DNA of 64,000 nt, from contig OX457027.1 in NCBI GenBank assembly GCA_949752745.1, positions 77,927,214 through 77,991,213 on the forward strand, in the 5' to 3' direction. A program made the translations under genes and the position numbers. Numbering within the stretch: position 1 is the first letter of the stretch; every line of letters begins with the position of its first letter. Shown here one piece after another: positions 1 through 10,764 of the stretch. The stretch comes from Protula sp. h YS-2021. Its lineage: Eukaryota > Annelida > Polychaeta > Sabellida > Serpulidae. Below the pieces are notes generated by a model. That model had not been told where the DNA came from, searched no databases, and saw nothing but the letters and a program-made list of their open reading frames with translations.

Positions 1-386
1 CAGCAAATGTAAACTGTTGGAAAATAACAAGACGACAAATGTAAAACTGTGAACAACAACAGTTTTTGTTTTTATCACTTCAAAATGTTAATGGGTTCAT
101 ACTTTTGTGTAACTTAGGGTGAGGAAAATTCCAGCTGTAACGTAACACGCATCAACGGGATGGAGATTGTGAAACTTCCCCTCAAACAGGAATACGAAGA
201 CAGTAGGAACAAAGTTCGGAAATGCATAATAGGCAAGTGATGTCACTTTTGTAATTGAAAACTTAGGTGGTGGTAAGTGATAATGACGTTTTATGGAGTC
301 AGTAATTTTTGACACATGAACACGAGCTTAAATCATACTAATTACTATACCTCACCAGCCAAATTCCTTTTTTGTTTTTTATTTCC
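1..386. other. No gene recognised
   Basis: AT-rich sequence with short, unsupported open frames on both strands. I see no conserved domain, RNA gene or clear repeat here. Confidence 0.5.
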
Positions 387-2165
387 AGCTTCTACAGAAG
401 CAGGGGCTATAGTAGTTCTTGAAAGCATGTGCGTATGTGTGTGTTTGCGTGTGTGCGTATATACGCTTTTAAGGCTATTATTTTTTGTGATTCGCCAAAA
501 ATTGGCAAAATTTGGCAAATAGTCTTACTTTCTTGGAACTTTAGTACCTGTAGTCTAACTATTACTTTTTTGGTGATTGGTGAAAACAGTGGAGAAAATT
601 TTGGCGAGAAACAAAAAAATACTATTAAAAGATTGAAAAACCGAAGCAAAATCATCTTACTCTCTTGAAATTTTAACGAAGGGTAGCAGGCCTTACTACC
701 TATTTGTCTGATACAATTTTTGGTGATGAGCCAGAAATTGGTAAAATTTTAGAGACAAGCTACAAATATTTCAGCATAATCAGCAGGAATTGCTACCTAC
801 CTGCGTACTACTTTTTTGTATTGGCGAATTTTTTTTTTTGTAAAATCTTAATATTTCCAGGAAAGTAATCTTACTATTTTGAAACTTGAGTGAAGTTGGC
901 AGAGTACTACCTCCCTGCTTATTACCCTTTTTGGTGATTGGACAAAAATTGACAAAACTTTTGGCGAGAAACCAAACACATTTTTAGTAAAAGCAGTAAA
1001 TAGTCTTACTGACTTGAAATTTTAAAGAAGGATAGCAGCCTTAATACCTATTTGGCTGATACAATTTTTGGTGATGAACCTAAAATTCGTGAAAATTTTG
1101 GCGAAAACAAGCATTTCTGTAGAATCTTAAGTAACTCCAGGAAAATAGCAGGGTAGATAGGCGTCCACCTGACTGCTACTTGCTTTGGCCATTCTCCAAA
1201 AAAGAGAAAAACAAGCAAACAAAAAAGCTTAAAATGAAAAAATGTAAAATCTGAAGAAACTCCAGGAAACTAGCTTCATTATCTTGAACTTTCCAGTAAA
1301 AGTAACAATCATTACTGCTCACCCGGATGTTACTTGTTTATCGTGATTGGCCAAAATGTGGCGAAAAATTACCAAAAAAAAAATAATAGAATCGTAATTC
1401 AAACCAGAGAAATTGCTTCCTTCTTCAGTCGTTAGATTAAGATAGCAATCATTGGTACCTATTACAGGTTTTTGTAGAAATTGGCGGATGTATTGGCGAG
1501 AAACCAGTTTCTTACTAAGCTCTTAGCTAACGCGTATATATATTTTAGTGTTTTAAAATTTAGAATTATGGAAGCGGATATTCGACCCTACTTCTCTCCA
1601 AAAATTGGCAGAAATGTTGGTCGAAACGCAATTTTCTTTATTTATGGTCCTATGGTTCTAATGGAAAGGCGCACATGAGTGTCTACCTGGTTATTACTTT
1701 TTATGGTCATTCGACAAATATTGTTAAAATAATCTTAAACCATTCCATGAAAAAAGTCTTACTGTCTGGAAATTCTATGTATAGGTAGCAGATATTACTG
1801 CGTACCCGGACGTTACGTTTTTGGTGATTGGCGTGAAATCTTTCGTGAAATATTGATGATAAACAAAAAAACAGTAAGATCTTAACTCACAACAGAGAAA
1901 TGGCCTTATTTGAAATTGTGGTTAAAGATAGTGATCATTAGTACTTACCTGATTATTGCTGTTTTTCGTAATTCGGAAAAATGGCGGAAATATTGGCGCA
2001 AATCGTTACTAACGCTGGGAGGCCGAAACATGTGACTATTACTTTTTTGGCGATTCGCCAAACATTGGCTGATATATTGGCAATAAACCACTTTTGTATT
2101 AAAATCTTAACTGACACCAAGTACATAGCCTTACTGTCTTGAAATTATTGTTACAGGCCATACTT
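387..2165 (-). repeat. Diverged ~150-bp tandem repeat array
   Basis: Units repeat a stereotyped order: an AGTAAGAC/ACTTGAAATTTTA block, a GGTAGCAG...ACTACCT block, TTTTTGGTGATTGGCCAAAAATTGGC, then GGCGAGAAACCAAA and a TTAAGATTTTAC-type block. The same units occur in the opposite orientation at about 25.8-26.43 kb and 47.1-49.5 kb. The outer edge (387-455, with CAGCTTCTACAGAAGCAGGG) is matched in inverted orientation at 49,487-49,555. The array is old: units differ by many substitutions and indels. It carries no coding signal and ends just upstream of the GTPase gene. Confidence 0.8.
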
Positions 2166-2213
2166 ATATGTCATAAATCTTGACACCAGCATTCATGAGT
2201 TGTGGCATTGTCC

Positions 2214-3758
2214 ATGGACAATCTTGTTTTTGTTTTGTTCAAAGGTAAATTTGAACTGAAGCACCAACAAAAGACAATTATGCTGGTAGGAGCCACAGGA
2301 ACGGGTAAAAGTACACTTATTGATGGGATCTGTAATTACATCTTCGACGTCAAGTGGGAAGAGAAAAATCGCTTTAAGCTGATCGATGAACATGCAGACG
2401 AACTAAAAAATAAGTCAAAGGGTCAAAGCGAGTCACAGACTGAGTGGATCACGGTGTACACAATTACATGTGGCGACTCAAACCGCTTGCCATATACTCT
2501 TAATTTAATTGACACACCCGGTTTTGCTGACACAAGGGGTATTACTCGAGATCGTGCTTTAGTTGAACAAATAAGAGCATTGTTTGAAAACCCAGAAAAG
2601 TACAAAATAGATTGTTTGGATGCTGTTTGCTTCCTTGCTAAAGCCCCTGACGCACGTCTTACAAAAACCCAAAAGTATATTTTCGATTCGATACTTTCAA
2701 TATTTGGGAACGATATAGGAGAAAACATTTTGGTTATGATAACATTTGCTGATGGAGCTGAAGCCCCTGTTGCAGAAGCAATTAAGGCTGCTAAGCTCCC
2801 ACATAGGAAAGCCTTTAAATTCAATAATTCAGCTCTTTTTGCAAACAACGGAATAAAAGAAAACACAGCCGAGGAGGCAACAAAGGAAACGGAAGAAGAT
2901 GCATGCAGTTTTTCTAAAATGTTTTGGCATATGGGCGAGCAAAGCTTTGACGAGTTTTTCAAATTCTTAACTAAGATGGATCCGAAAAGCTTAACCTTAA
3001 CAAAGGAGGTACTTGAAAAACGGCGAAATATTCAAGATACTGTAAATTATTTGGAGCAGAAGGTATATAAAGGTCTCTCGACATTAAGTCGGTTAAACGC
3101 TGAGCAGCTTATATTCCAAGCAAATGAGACAAAAATCAGAGACAACATGGACTTTAAATATAAGGTCAAAGAGGTAAGGTCAATACAGGTAGCCTGCGAA
3201 TTGAATCGCCATGTAACTCATTGCATGAATTGTCACAACACCTGTCACGATAACTGCATATATAAGGATGATGCGGACAAAGCACAGTGTACTGCCATGG
3301 GATCAGACGGTAGGTGCGAACGCTGCAGACAGAAATGCCATTGGAGTGACCATAAAAATTCAGGTTATTATTTGAAAAATGAAACGGTTGTGGTTGAGAA
3401 AACTTATTATGAAAAGAAACAGGAATACGAAAGAGCGTCAGGTATGGTGGCGTCTCAGATTGATGTCATAGAAATGGTGAAAGCAGAGTATTTTCAGATT
3501 CAATATGATGTCGAAAACGATGTCAACAAATGCAGAGTTAACTTAGAGAGACTGAGAGAAATAGCATTGAAACCAGACCCATTGTCAGAGGTTGACTATA
3601 TCGAAATGCTTATTCAGTCTGAAAAAGATGAGCACAAACTGGGCTGGGAAGATAGAATAAAAGAACTGGAAGAAATCAAGCGAAAAGCTAAGCGCATTGA
3701 ACAGGTGTATCAAAATAAAATGGTTCTCCCTGATGCAAAAGATCTTGAAAGCATGTAG
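2214..3758 (+). CDS. AIG1/septin-like P-loop GTPase with Cys/His-rich middle and coiled-coil tail
   Basis: 514-residue protein taken from the ATG in a strong CCATGG context at 2214; the open frame extends four codons further upstream from a GTG. G1/Walker A is GATGTGKST at residues 26-34 and G3 is DTPGFADTRG at 100-109, so this is a translation-factor-type P-loop GTPase close to the AIG1/GIMAP and septin-like families. VMITFAD near 174-180 sits where the G4 strand is expected but lacks a canonical NKxD. Residues 337-380 hold a Cys/His cluster (pairs CxxC, CHxxC, CxxC) that may bind zinc. Residues 390-510 are charged and helical, likely coiled coil. A polyadenylation signal AATAAA lies at 3800-3805, 42 bases after the stop. 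The coding region has no intron in view; an upstream non-coding or short coding exon is possible because an AG acceptor-like site (CAAAG) lies at about 2239-2243. Family members are often tied to innate immunity or membrane traffic, but no function is shown here. Confidence 0.82.
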   Translation: MDNLVFVLFKGKFELKHQQKTIMLVGATGTGKSTLIDGICNYIFDVKWEEKNRFKLIDEHADELKNKSKGQSESQTEWITVYTITCGDSNRLPYTLNLIDTPGFADTRGITRDRALVEQIRALFENPEKYKIDCLDAVCFLAKAPDARLTKTQKYIFDSILSIFGNDIGENILVMITFADGAEAPVAEAIKAAKLPHRKAFKFNNSALFANNGIKENTAEEATKETEEDACSFSKMFWHMGEQSFDEFFKFLTKMDPKSLTLTKEVLEKRRNIQDTVNYLEQKVYKGLSTLSRLNAEQLIFQANETKIRDNMDFKYKVKEVRSIQVACELNRHVTHCMNCHNTCHDNCIYKDDADKAQCTAMGSDGRCERCRQKCHWSDHKNSGYYLKNETVVVEKTYYEKKQEYERASGMVASQIDVIEMVKAEYFQIQYDVENDVNKCRVNLERLREIALKPDPLSEVDYIEMLIQSEKDEHKLGWEDRIKELEEIKRKAKRIEQVYQNKMVLPDAKDLESM

Positions 3759-3799
3759 CATAAGACAAATATAAACAACAATGAACAAGCAAGAATAGA

Positions 3800-3805
3800 A
3801 ATAAA
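3800..3805 (+). terminator. Polyadenylation signal of the GTPase gene
   Basis: AATAAA 42 bases after the TAG stop, in AT-rich sequence. Confidence 0.55.
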
Positions 3806-6644
3806 ATTATCGAAACAATGTGCAGACATCTTAGAAAGTAGCTAAACAAGAGGTATTTCTGCAAATTGTTTTACTTTTTATGCGAGTAATGATAAAATAT
3901 TCTTTAAACAATTAACTTTGCTCACAAAAACAGGTAAGTATATAAAAGTGTTTGTCACATGGCGTTAACTCTGTGACCTGTTGGGAAAGAATCATTTTGA
4001 CAGCTCTGTAAAGAAATTTGTGATTTACTTTTACTGAAAAAGTGCATGGTAATTTTTCGAGAAATAAGACAGCTAGTGGGCCGAAATGCTTTAAAAACTC
4101 GGGATGGGAAACAAATCTGTTTTTGTCCCTGACCCAATATGTTTTCAATTAATTAACATATATGTTGTGTTTGCACAAACAGGAGAGAAAACAAAGGCAT
4201 TTTCTCTGCACTTCTTAAAAAATCAATGGAAACTATTCAAAATCAATGAAAATTATTCCTCGCGTGTAAGGACGTTTGGTGAATCTGAACAGCCCTCGGA
4301 CATTGCTTCTGTATTTCTAATGAAATGTTTATATCCAAACCTGTTTTATGTGGGATGCACTCGGCTTCAATAAATTGGACTATTGCTTTTGCAACTATGA
4401 CTATGACTATTTAACACTTGACAAGTCTTAGGCTTGCAAGAGTTATATGAATTTGTGCGAGCAGTCGTTCGTCCCTTTTTTCTTCTTGACAGTTTTTTCG
4501 ATTTTTTGTGTCTTCTTCTTCTCTGACACTATGGGCCCTAGGACCATGAAACTTTGGACTTATGAAGAGCTTGATCTGAACGTGTGCATGTCACTTTTTA
4601 TTTTCGTCTTCGATTTCGTTTTCTTTCTTAAAACGCCATGTGCAAAGAGTGTATTTTTGCAAGTAAATGCAGTGCATTTAACGTACATCACAGAACACAG
4701 TTGCTGAGCTTTGTGCGAGCTATCACTGCGTAAAAAGATAACACGGCGTATGCCTGCTCAGTCAATAAAACAACAAAAACGAAACACTAATCGGCTTATA
4801 AGACGTATTCAAGCTGTGTTGTTTGCAATATATCATTCAAGAAATAACCCAATTGAAGGAAGTATTTTTGCGTATTAATTTTTGTCAAGTGTTTAACATT
4901 TCGCTAGCGAAATAAGGTTCTAGTTTACATTCGTTTTGGTTATGAGCTAATTTTTGTACTTAAACGCGAGCAATGCACTACACATCTAATTTAAAGTTTT
5001 ATTGTTTATAGTTTTACATGTGTAGCCTGAATAGTTGTAACTCTTAAAATTACTTGGTACGTCCTGATTATACATTATTAACATTAAAATGTTAAAACAG
5101 CAAGACGTTGTAACATAAGAATAGTGATCAGTATTGATTAATTTACCAGTTTTGGGTATACAGCATTACTTCGGGGTCTGTGGTGTATGAAATGTTCTTT
5201 TAACATTTAATGCTATTTTTTGTATCAAACTATACCGAATGATATCAATAAATCAATGTAAATTTTATTAATTTGTATTTTGCTACTACCTATTGTAATT
5301 AATATTGCAGACTATTACTTTTGAGAAAAAATTCAACTTAACAAACTTGAAAATCTTACATACATACATTTATAAAATACGACGAAAAGGCAATTAAATT
5401 TGGGGATGTAAAATGAATTATATCAATAATAACATCAATAACAACAATTTTGAAGAAATACTTCAATTGTGTGTGATACAACATGAAAAAGCTTGTATAT
5501 TCATGGACCAGTCATAAATTTATTTATAAACGTTTGCTTCTAATCATTAGAAATGTAAAATAGACTGACATTTTGATATTCTAAACTATTTGCATATTTC
5601 AAAGTACAAATAAAAATGTCTTCTAAAAATGATATCCAAACAAATTCTTCATATCAATAGAAATAGAGATTTTGCTTCAAATTTTGCATTTTTCTATTAT
5701 GAATTTAATCTCTAAAAGCAATTTTGATATTCTGTTTATCCCGTAAAGGTTTCTTTTCTCTACCGAGAGATTCAAGAAGCAATGTCAATCTGACCGTCTG
5801 TCTGATATTTGGTGTCAGATTTGGTGTTAGAGAGACACGGAGACAGGCGTCGTTGCGCTTTGTACTCCCCAGCGCTATTGGCTAGGCAGGGCAGGTGTGT
5901 CTGAATTAGCAGAGCAGCATTGCTACTTTTGCGTTACCAGCTGGATTCAAGAGTTATCGCCACTTGTTTCCACTGTGGGCTTGTCTGGCCCACCTGGGTA
6001 GATGCATCAGATGCATCGGTAGTTTAAATGTTTTGGCTTCCAAAGTGGGTAGAGTAGAACAGATGGAATGATGCCTGAATCAAGTCTCCTTTCAATGGCT
6101 GGTGGCTCAGTGGGGTACTCCTACCAAGGTCTGCTTGCTACTTCCCTGATCCACCAACTCGCCCGGGTACGTTCTCCCTGCCCAGACGTAGGAGCCTGTG
6201 GGCATAGACGAGTGCCAATGATCGCAACGGATTTTATACGCTTTTCTACCACAGGCAATTCTGAAGCAGCTATTACTCACAGACGTAGTTCACCCTGTTG
6301 TCAAGATGCAGGGTGGATATCTGCCTCAAAATCCCTTGTCATCCAGGGCGCTTATAACAGCCACATTGAGAACATATCAACCCTTCCTCACATCTTCGGT
6401 ACCTTAGAATGTAGCACTTGTGCCTTCCTTTTTAAAAAAAATACGACGAGGTGATAAAGAAAATGTGCATAAGTAATTAACGTCAAAAGTCTATCGATTA
6501 CACTGGAATAAGTTTTCGGGCAAAAATAAAAATGAATAAAAATGACCAATTCAAGGTATCGCCGGGGTTGTGGCTCTGGCGTCAAGCAAAACAACAGGAG
6601 AGATCCATTGGAGAAACAGGTGCTTTAAGTAAATGGCTCCTGGA
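3806..6644. other. AT-rich intergenic DNA, no gene recognised
   Basis: Short open frames (for example 4104-4373, 4447-4707, 6068-6454) have no recognisable domain, and their composition follows the surrounding DNA. 5,750-6,400 is less AT-rich and could be an old repeat insertion, but I cannot classify it. Confidence 0.45.
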
Positions 6645-6711
6645 ATACAGTGGCTCTTAAGCCACTGTATACCTCTAGTGGTATGGATAAGACTCACATA
6701 CCACTAGAGGT
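6645..6711. repeat. Two perfect hairpins back to back
   Basis: 6645-6655 pairs with 6660-6670 (11-bp perfect stem, 4-nt loop CTTA). 6671-6685 pairs with 6697-6711 (15-bp perfect stem, 11-nt loop). The hairpins abut with no gap. They may be the ends of a small hairpin transposon or a structured RNA; nothing else in the neighbourhood explains them. Confidence 0.7.
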
Positions 6712-7329
6712 TTAGGGGCGTTCGAAGGAATGAGGCTCCCATCCCTACCCCCATTCTGAGCGCAGGTTGTTGACCTTCTCCCAATATTTTCACTAGATTC
6801 TACTTAAAAGAATTTACTCAGAATGAATAAACCTGGTCTTTGTTCCACTGGGAATTTTATGGCGGCCAAAAACGTCATTTCTAACAATGATTCTCCGTCG
6901 GTAGCTGCAGGAGCTACAGTCAGAGCCAGAGCAGCCACTTCAAGCAAACAACGGCGCAGCTTTAGGCAATTCCGGCAAGTCCAAGCACAGAGGTGGAAAG
7001 CAGCCCCAAGTCAATCAGTCCTCAAAAACGTTTTGACTTGAGGTGTTCCTTGAGTAAAGCTGTCTGGCGAATGCCTGACCCAGTACTGACAAAGCAGTCG
7101 GTCTACTTTGAGAAGTTGCTAAGGGTATTTACCCCACTTCTCTGACATTGTCGTAGAGTTTTGGTTTATGTATATAAATTATTTCATTTTCACGAGGAAT
7201 TGCGTTGCTTTAAGTGAGAAAGCATGTACTTTGCTTTTGGATGTGATGAAATCTGTGTAATCAGCGTTGTTTGAATGCACCATCCGTAGGGGACAGGAGT
7301 AAATGGTATTAAGGCATAGAAGTGCTTAT
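6712..7329. other. No gene recognised
   Basis: Mixed-composition DNA. A 72-codon open frame (6823-7041) has no recognisable domain. Confidence 0.4.
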
Positions 7330-8879
7330 ATTGAAAGGGGAACAGGACATTTGCCGGTGGACATTTGCCCGTCTAGCACATTTGCCGGTGGCACTTTTGC
7401 CGGTATTTTGAAAATTTTTAAGGTGTTTTTTTTAGGTGAATATTTTTTTATAAAGCCACAATTTGATATTTCACTGGTTATTCCTCAATGATATAATCAC
7501 TAACTTATGTTTTGGCCTTTAATGTCATTGAAGTCTGTTTTATGCCTGAGATTGCAATCATTATACCCTCTTAATAATTTTAACATTTCGTATGATCTTT
7601 TTAATTGCCATTTCGACTTAATATTCACAAATGCAATGAACTTACTGCTTTGAAGTGGGAGATAATAATTACTTTGCATTGTGCACCACAGCCAGTCTCT
7701 TTTATGATGTCATCAATGTCTGAGATTGCATTCATTATACGCTCTTAATAATTGTGTTTTTCACAATTCGTATGATCCTCTTAATTGAAATTTCGACTTG
7801 ATGTTCACAATTCAAGTCTCTGGATCTCCCCACACAAACAACCACGTGGAAGGATGGCATCCAGGATGTTTGTTGTGACCACGCACCCGAACCTACCAAG
7901 ACGTGTCACAGCACATTGCCTCAGTTTCATTGCAGATTTCTGGAACCGGCACATCACTGATTATCTGCGTGGAATATCCCACACTGTTCACATGTAAATA
8001 AGGTCTGAGTAGTATAGAAATGGGGGTATGAAAACAGGTGTTTTGATATCCGCGCGCGTTTGAAAACACCTGTTTTAATACCCCCATTTAGAAAAATAGG
8101 AAATGGAGGTATGAAAACATTTTTCCAGAAGTTGGAGTTATGAAAACAGTTTCCGGAAGTGGTTAAGAACCGGGCGCGATCTAGATGGAGGGTGAGGGTG
8201 AAAGACCTGAAATAGATAAAAAAAATAAACAAATAAAAATAAAATAAACAAGTAAAAAAATAAAATAAAGAAATAAAAGCTAAAACAATAAATGAAAGAA
8301 AAAAACAAATATAAAAATAAAATAAACATATAAAAAATAAAAAAATAAAAAAAGAACCCCCCCTTGGTTTGTGCTTTCAAACCCCTAGGGGTATGCAAAT
8401 AGTTTTGGTGAAGTAGTATGAAACCATTCTTGCATTGTATTGCACTGCATATATAACCGGGGTTTGATAACAGTTTCTGGAAACGGGGTGTTGAAAACAG
8501 TTCTCGTTTGTGTTTTCAAACCCCTAGGGGTATGAAAACAGAAGTGGTATAAAAACAGTTTCGTCAACCCTCATGAGGTTTGACGAAACAGTTTCGTCAA
8601 ACCCCAGGCAATGTCAAAGACACTGTAGAGTAAGCTTGCCTAATTTCGTCAAGGACACTTCGTCAAAGTCACTTGTACTTTTAACCGTGACCTAATTTCG
8701 TCAAAGACATTGTAGCCTTGACCTGATTTCGTCAAGGACACTTTCGTCAAAGTGAGCATGTACTTTCGTCATCTCATCCTATCACGTTCAAACGTGCATG
8801 ATTTCGTCACGCCATCAAGGCACGTTCGTAAAAGCATCCATATATTTAGGTCATCCCATTCGAGCACGTTCGGATGTCT

Positions 8880-9490
8880 TTGATGACGTCACGGGTGACG
8901 TCATTTACGAAATTTTTCAATCGAGAATAAAATTAAAACCACTTGGTCGATTTGAGCCATCTTTTCACCACAATATTCAGGAAGACCTTAAGTGTTTATA
9001 GATGACGCCATTGATGATGTCATATGCTAAAAATTTCAATCGAGCTTAACTTTAAAATTACTCAGTCCATTTCAACCATCTTTTCACCATGGTATTCAGG
9101 AAGACTTGAAGTGTTTATGACGTCACTGATTATGTCATCGATGACGTCATTAACAAAAAATTTTAAACATGTATATCTTTAAAGCTACTCAGTCAATTTC
9201 AACAAATTTTTCACCGTAGTATTCACAAAAACCATAAGTATTTATGGATGACGTAACTGATGACGTCATCGATGTCGTCATATACTAAAAATTTTAAACG
9301 TGTCTATCTTTAAAGCTACTCGTTGGATTTCAGCCATCTTTTCACCATAGCATTTAGGGAGACTTTAAATTTTTATTGATGACGCCATTACTGACGTCAC
9401 GTATGACGTAATTTACCTAAAACTTTTAATCGAATATAACTTTAAAACTACTTGACCGATTTCAACCAGTTTTTACTAAACTGTTCAGCA
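8880..9490. repeat. ~125-bp tandem array carrying TGACGTCA sites
   Basis: Five diverged units; the landmark TTTCAACCATCTTTTCACC recurs at about 8,948, 9,069, 9,199, 9,327 and 9,456. Each unit has a cluster of GATGACGTCAT-like palindromes, then AAAATTTTAAWCG and AACTTTAAAACTACT. Same units as 53,640-54,235 and, inverted, 57,480-58,220. Confidence 0.85.
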
Positions 9491-9684
9491 GGACTTTGTC
9501 TCTAATGAAGGATAAACTGAACGTTGCATATGTGAATATGTGAAACTGCGTTAACACATCAGAAAGCAAGAGATATATTGAATAGTTTTATTAATACACT
9601 TAAAAACACAGCGCTTAAATCAATAAAATTTTAAAACATTTGATGATTTACAAAGTCTTTATTATAAAGTTTAGTCAAATAAGT

Positions 9685-10035
9685 CTAATTTTCTTCATAT
9701 AATTCACTCTTTTGCACCTCACTGTCCTCATCCACATCACTTTCTTCGTCGCTGCTTTTATCATTCTCCACCTCATCTGGAAGCTCTTCAAAAAATGCAT
9801 CGTTCCTTCTCATAGCTGCCTTTACTACCTTTGAATACTCGTAGTGTTTTTCACAACAAAATAATTAAAGTCTTCAAGTCTTCTCAAATGGTTTTAAATG
9901 TCCGCTTTGTTCTAGACGTTGGGTATATTTGAATAGTCTCATATACATTTGTTTTAGGCGGTGCTTATTAATGAGTCGAAGGTCTCACATGCTCTTTCGT
10001 GCGCATCTTCAAGCCATTGTTCCTGAAAAGTACAG
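9685..10035 (-). pseudogene. Decayed 3' part of the palindrome zinc-finger gene
   Basis: The minus strand matches the last two thirds of the intact 245-residue gene at 20434-21171: the GLEDAR segment, the helical region with ETI-like and FxELP motifs, the acidic tail and a TAG stop at 9685-9687. The reading frame is shifted in several places and the two zinc fingers and promoter are missing; homology stops near 10,035, where the right subterminal repeat starts. It cannot make the full protein. Confidence 0.8.
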
Positions 10036-10764
10036 GTGTACATTCACGAAAGTGTCCTTGACGAAATCAAGTCAAGGTTATTCTACAGTATCCTTGACAT
10101 TTAGTGGAGTTTAACGAAACTGTTTCGTCGCTGGGGGTCTGACGTAACTGTTTCGTCAAACCTCATGAAGGTTTAACGAAACTGTTTTATACCACTCCCG
10201 GAAACTGTTTGTTTATTTTATTTTTTTTAAATTTTCTTTCATTTCTGAATTTGTTTTATTGATTTTTTTTCATTTTTTTATTTTATTTTTTTAATTTATT
10301 TATTTGTTTATTTTATTTCTATTTGTTTATTTTTTTATTTATTTCAGGTCTTTCACCTTCACTGTCCATCTAGATCGCGCGCGGTTCTTAACCACTTCTG
10401 TTTTCACAACTCCAACATCCGGCAACTGTTGTCATACCCCCATTTCCTATTTTTCTAAATAAGGATATGAAAACAGGTGTTTTTATTACCCCATTTCTAT
10501 ACTACTGATCTGGACTTACAGGGTTTAAGGTGTAAAAAAATAAAATGTAGAGAAACAATGTAAAATAAGCATTTTAAATAACAACGCTAAATTTTGGCAA
10601 TCGAAATAGAACTAACATTGTTTTAAAAAAATTGAGAATAAAATGAAAAACACCTTATATTTTTCAAAATACCCGCAAAAGTCCCACCGGTAAATGTCCT
10701 AGACTGGCAGATGTCCTAGACCAGCAATTGTCCCACGGGCAAATGTCCTAAGCCCATTGAAAGG

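Larger units (their letters stand above)
8008..10506. mobile_element. 2.5-kb AGTAG-ended non-autonomous element, decayed zinc-finger gene inside
   Basis: Both ends read AGTAGTATAGAAATGGGG inward (8008 on plus, 10506 on minus). The flanking hexamers are GGTCTG (8002-8007) and GATCTG (10507-10512), a 6-bp target duplication with one mismatch. The subterminal parts (to about 8,580 and from about 10,110) are inverted and include palindromes centred on CCCCTAGGGG, CCGGAAGTG sites, and TTTCGTCA repeats. The middle has a CRE-rich ~125-bp tandem array and the 3' two thirds of a zinc-finger gene. Order and sequence match the decayed palindrome at 53.2-58.7 kb, so this is probably a deleted copy of the same family, with one gene copy left. 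Mobilisation by a Polinton-type integrase is inferred from ends and duplication length. Confidence 0.7.
7339..10755. mobile_element. Inverted-repeat transposon with 9-bp target duplication (MULE/foldback-like), host of a nested element
   Basis: ATTGAAAGG occurs directly at 7330-7338 and 10756-10764. Inside it, both ends carry imperfect inverted repeats built from GGACATTTGCC units (7344-7400; mirror at about 10,675-10,750), then TTTTGCSGGTATTTTGAAAA and AAGGTGTTTTT on both sides. A 9-bp duplication is usual for Mutator-like and foldback elements; that assignment is inference. No transposase is visible. The interior from 8008 to 10506 is a different, nested element with its own termini. Confidence 0.6.

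Noticed and set aside
2423..2962. 179-codon frame antisense to the GTPase
   Set aside because: Shadow of the conserved GTPase coding sequence.
8880..9490. CRISPR-like regularly spaced repeats
   Set aside because: Units are ~125 bp, head-to-tail, diverged, in eukaryotic DNA; no spacers and no cas genes.
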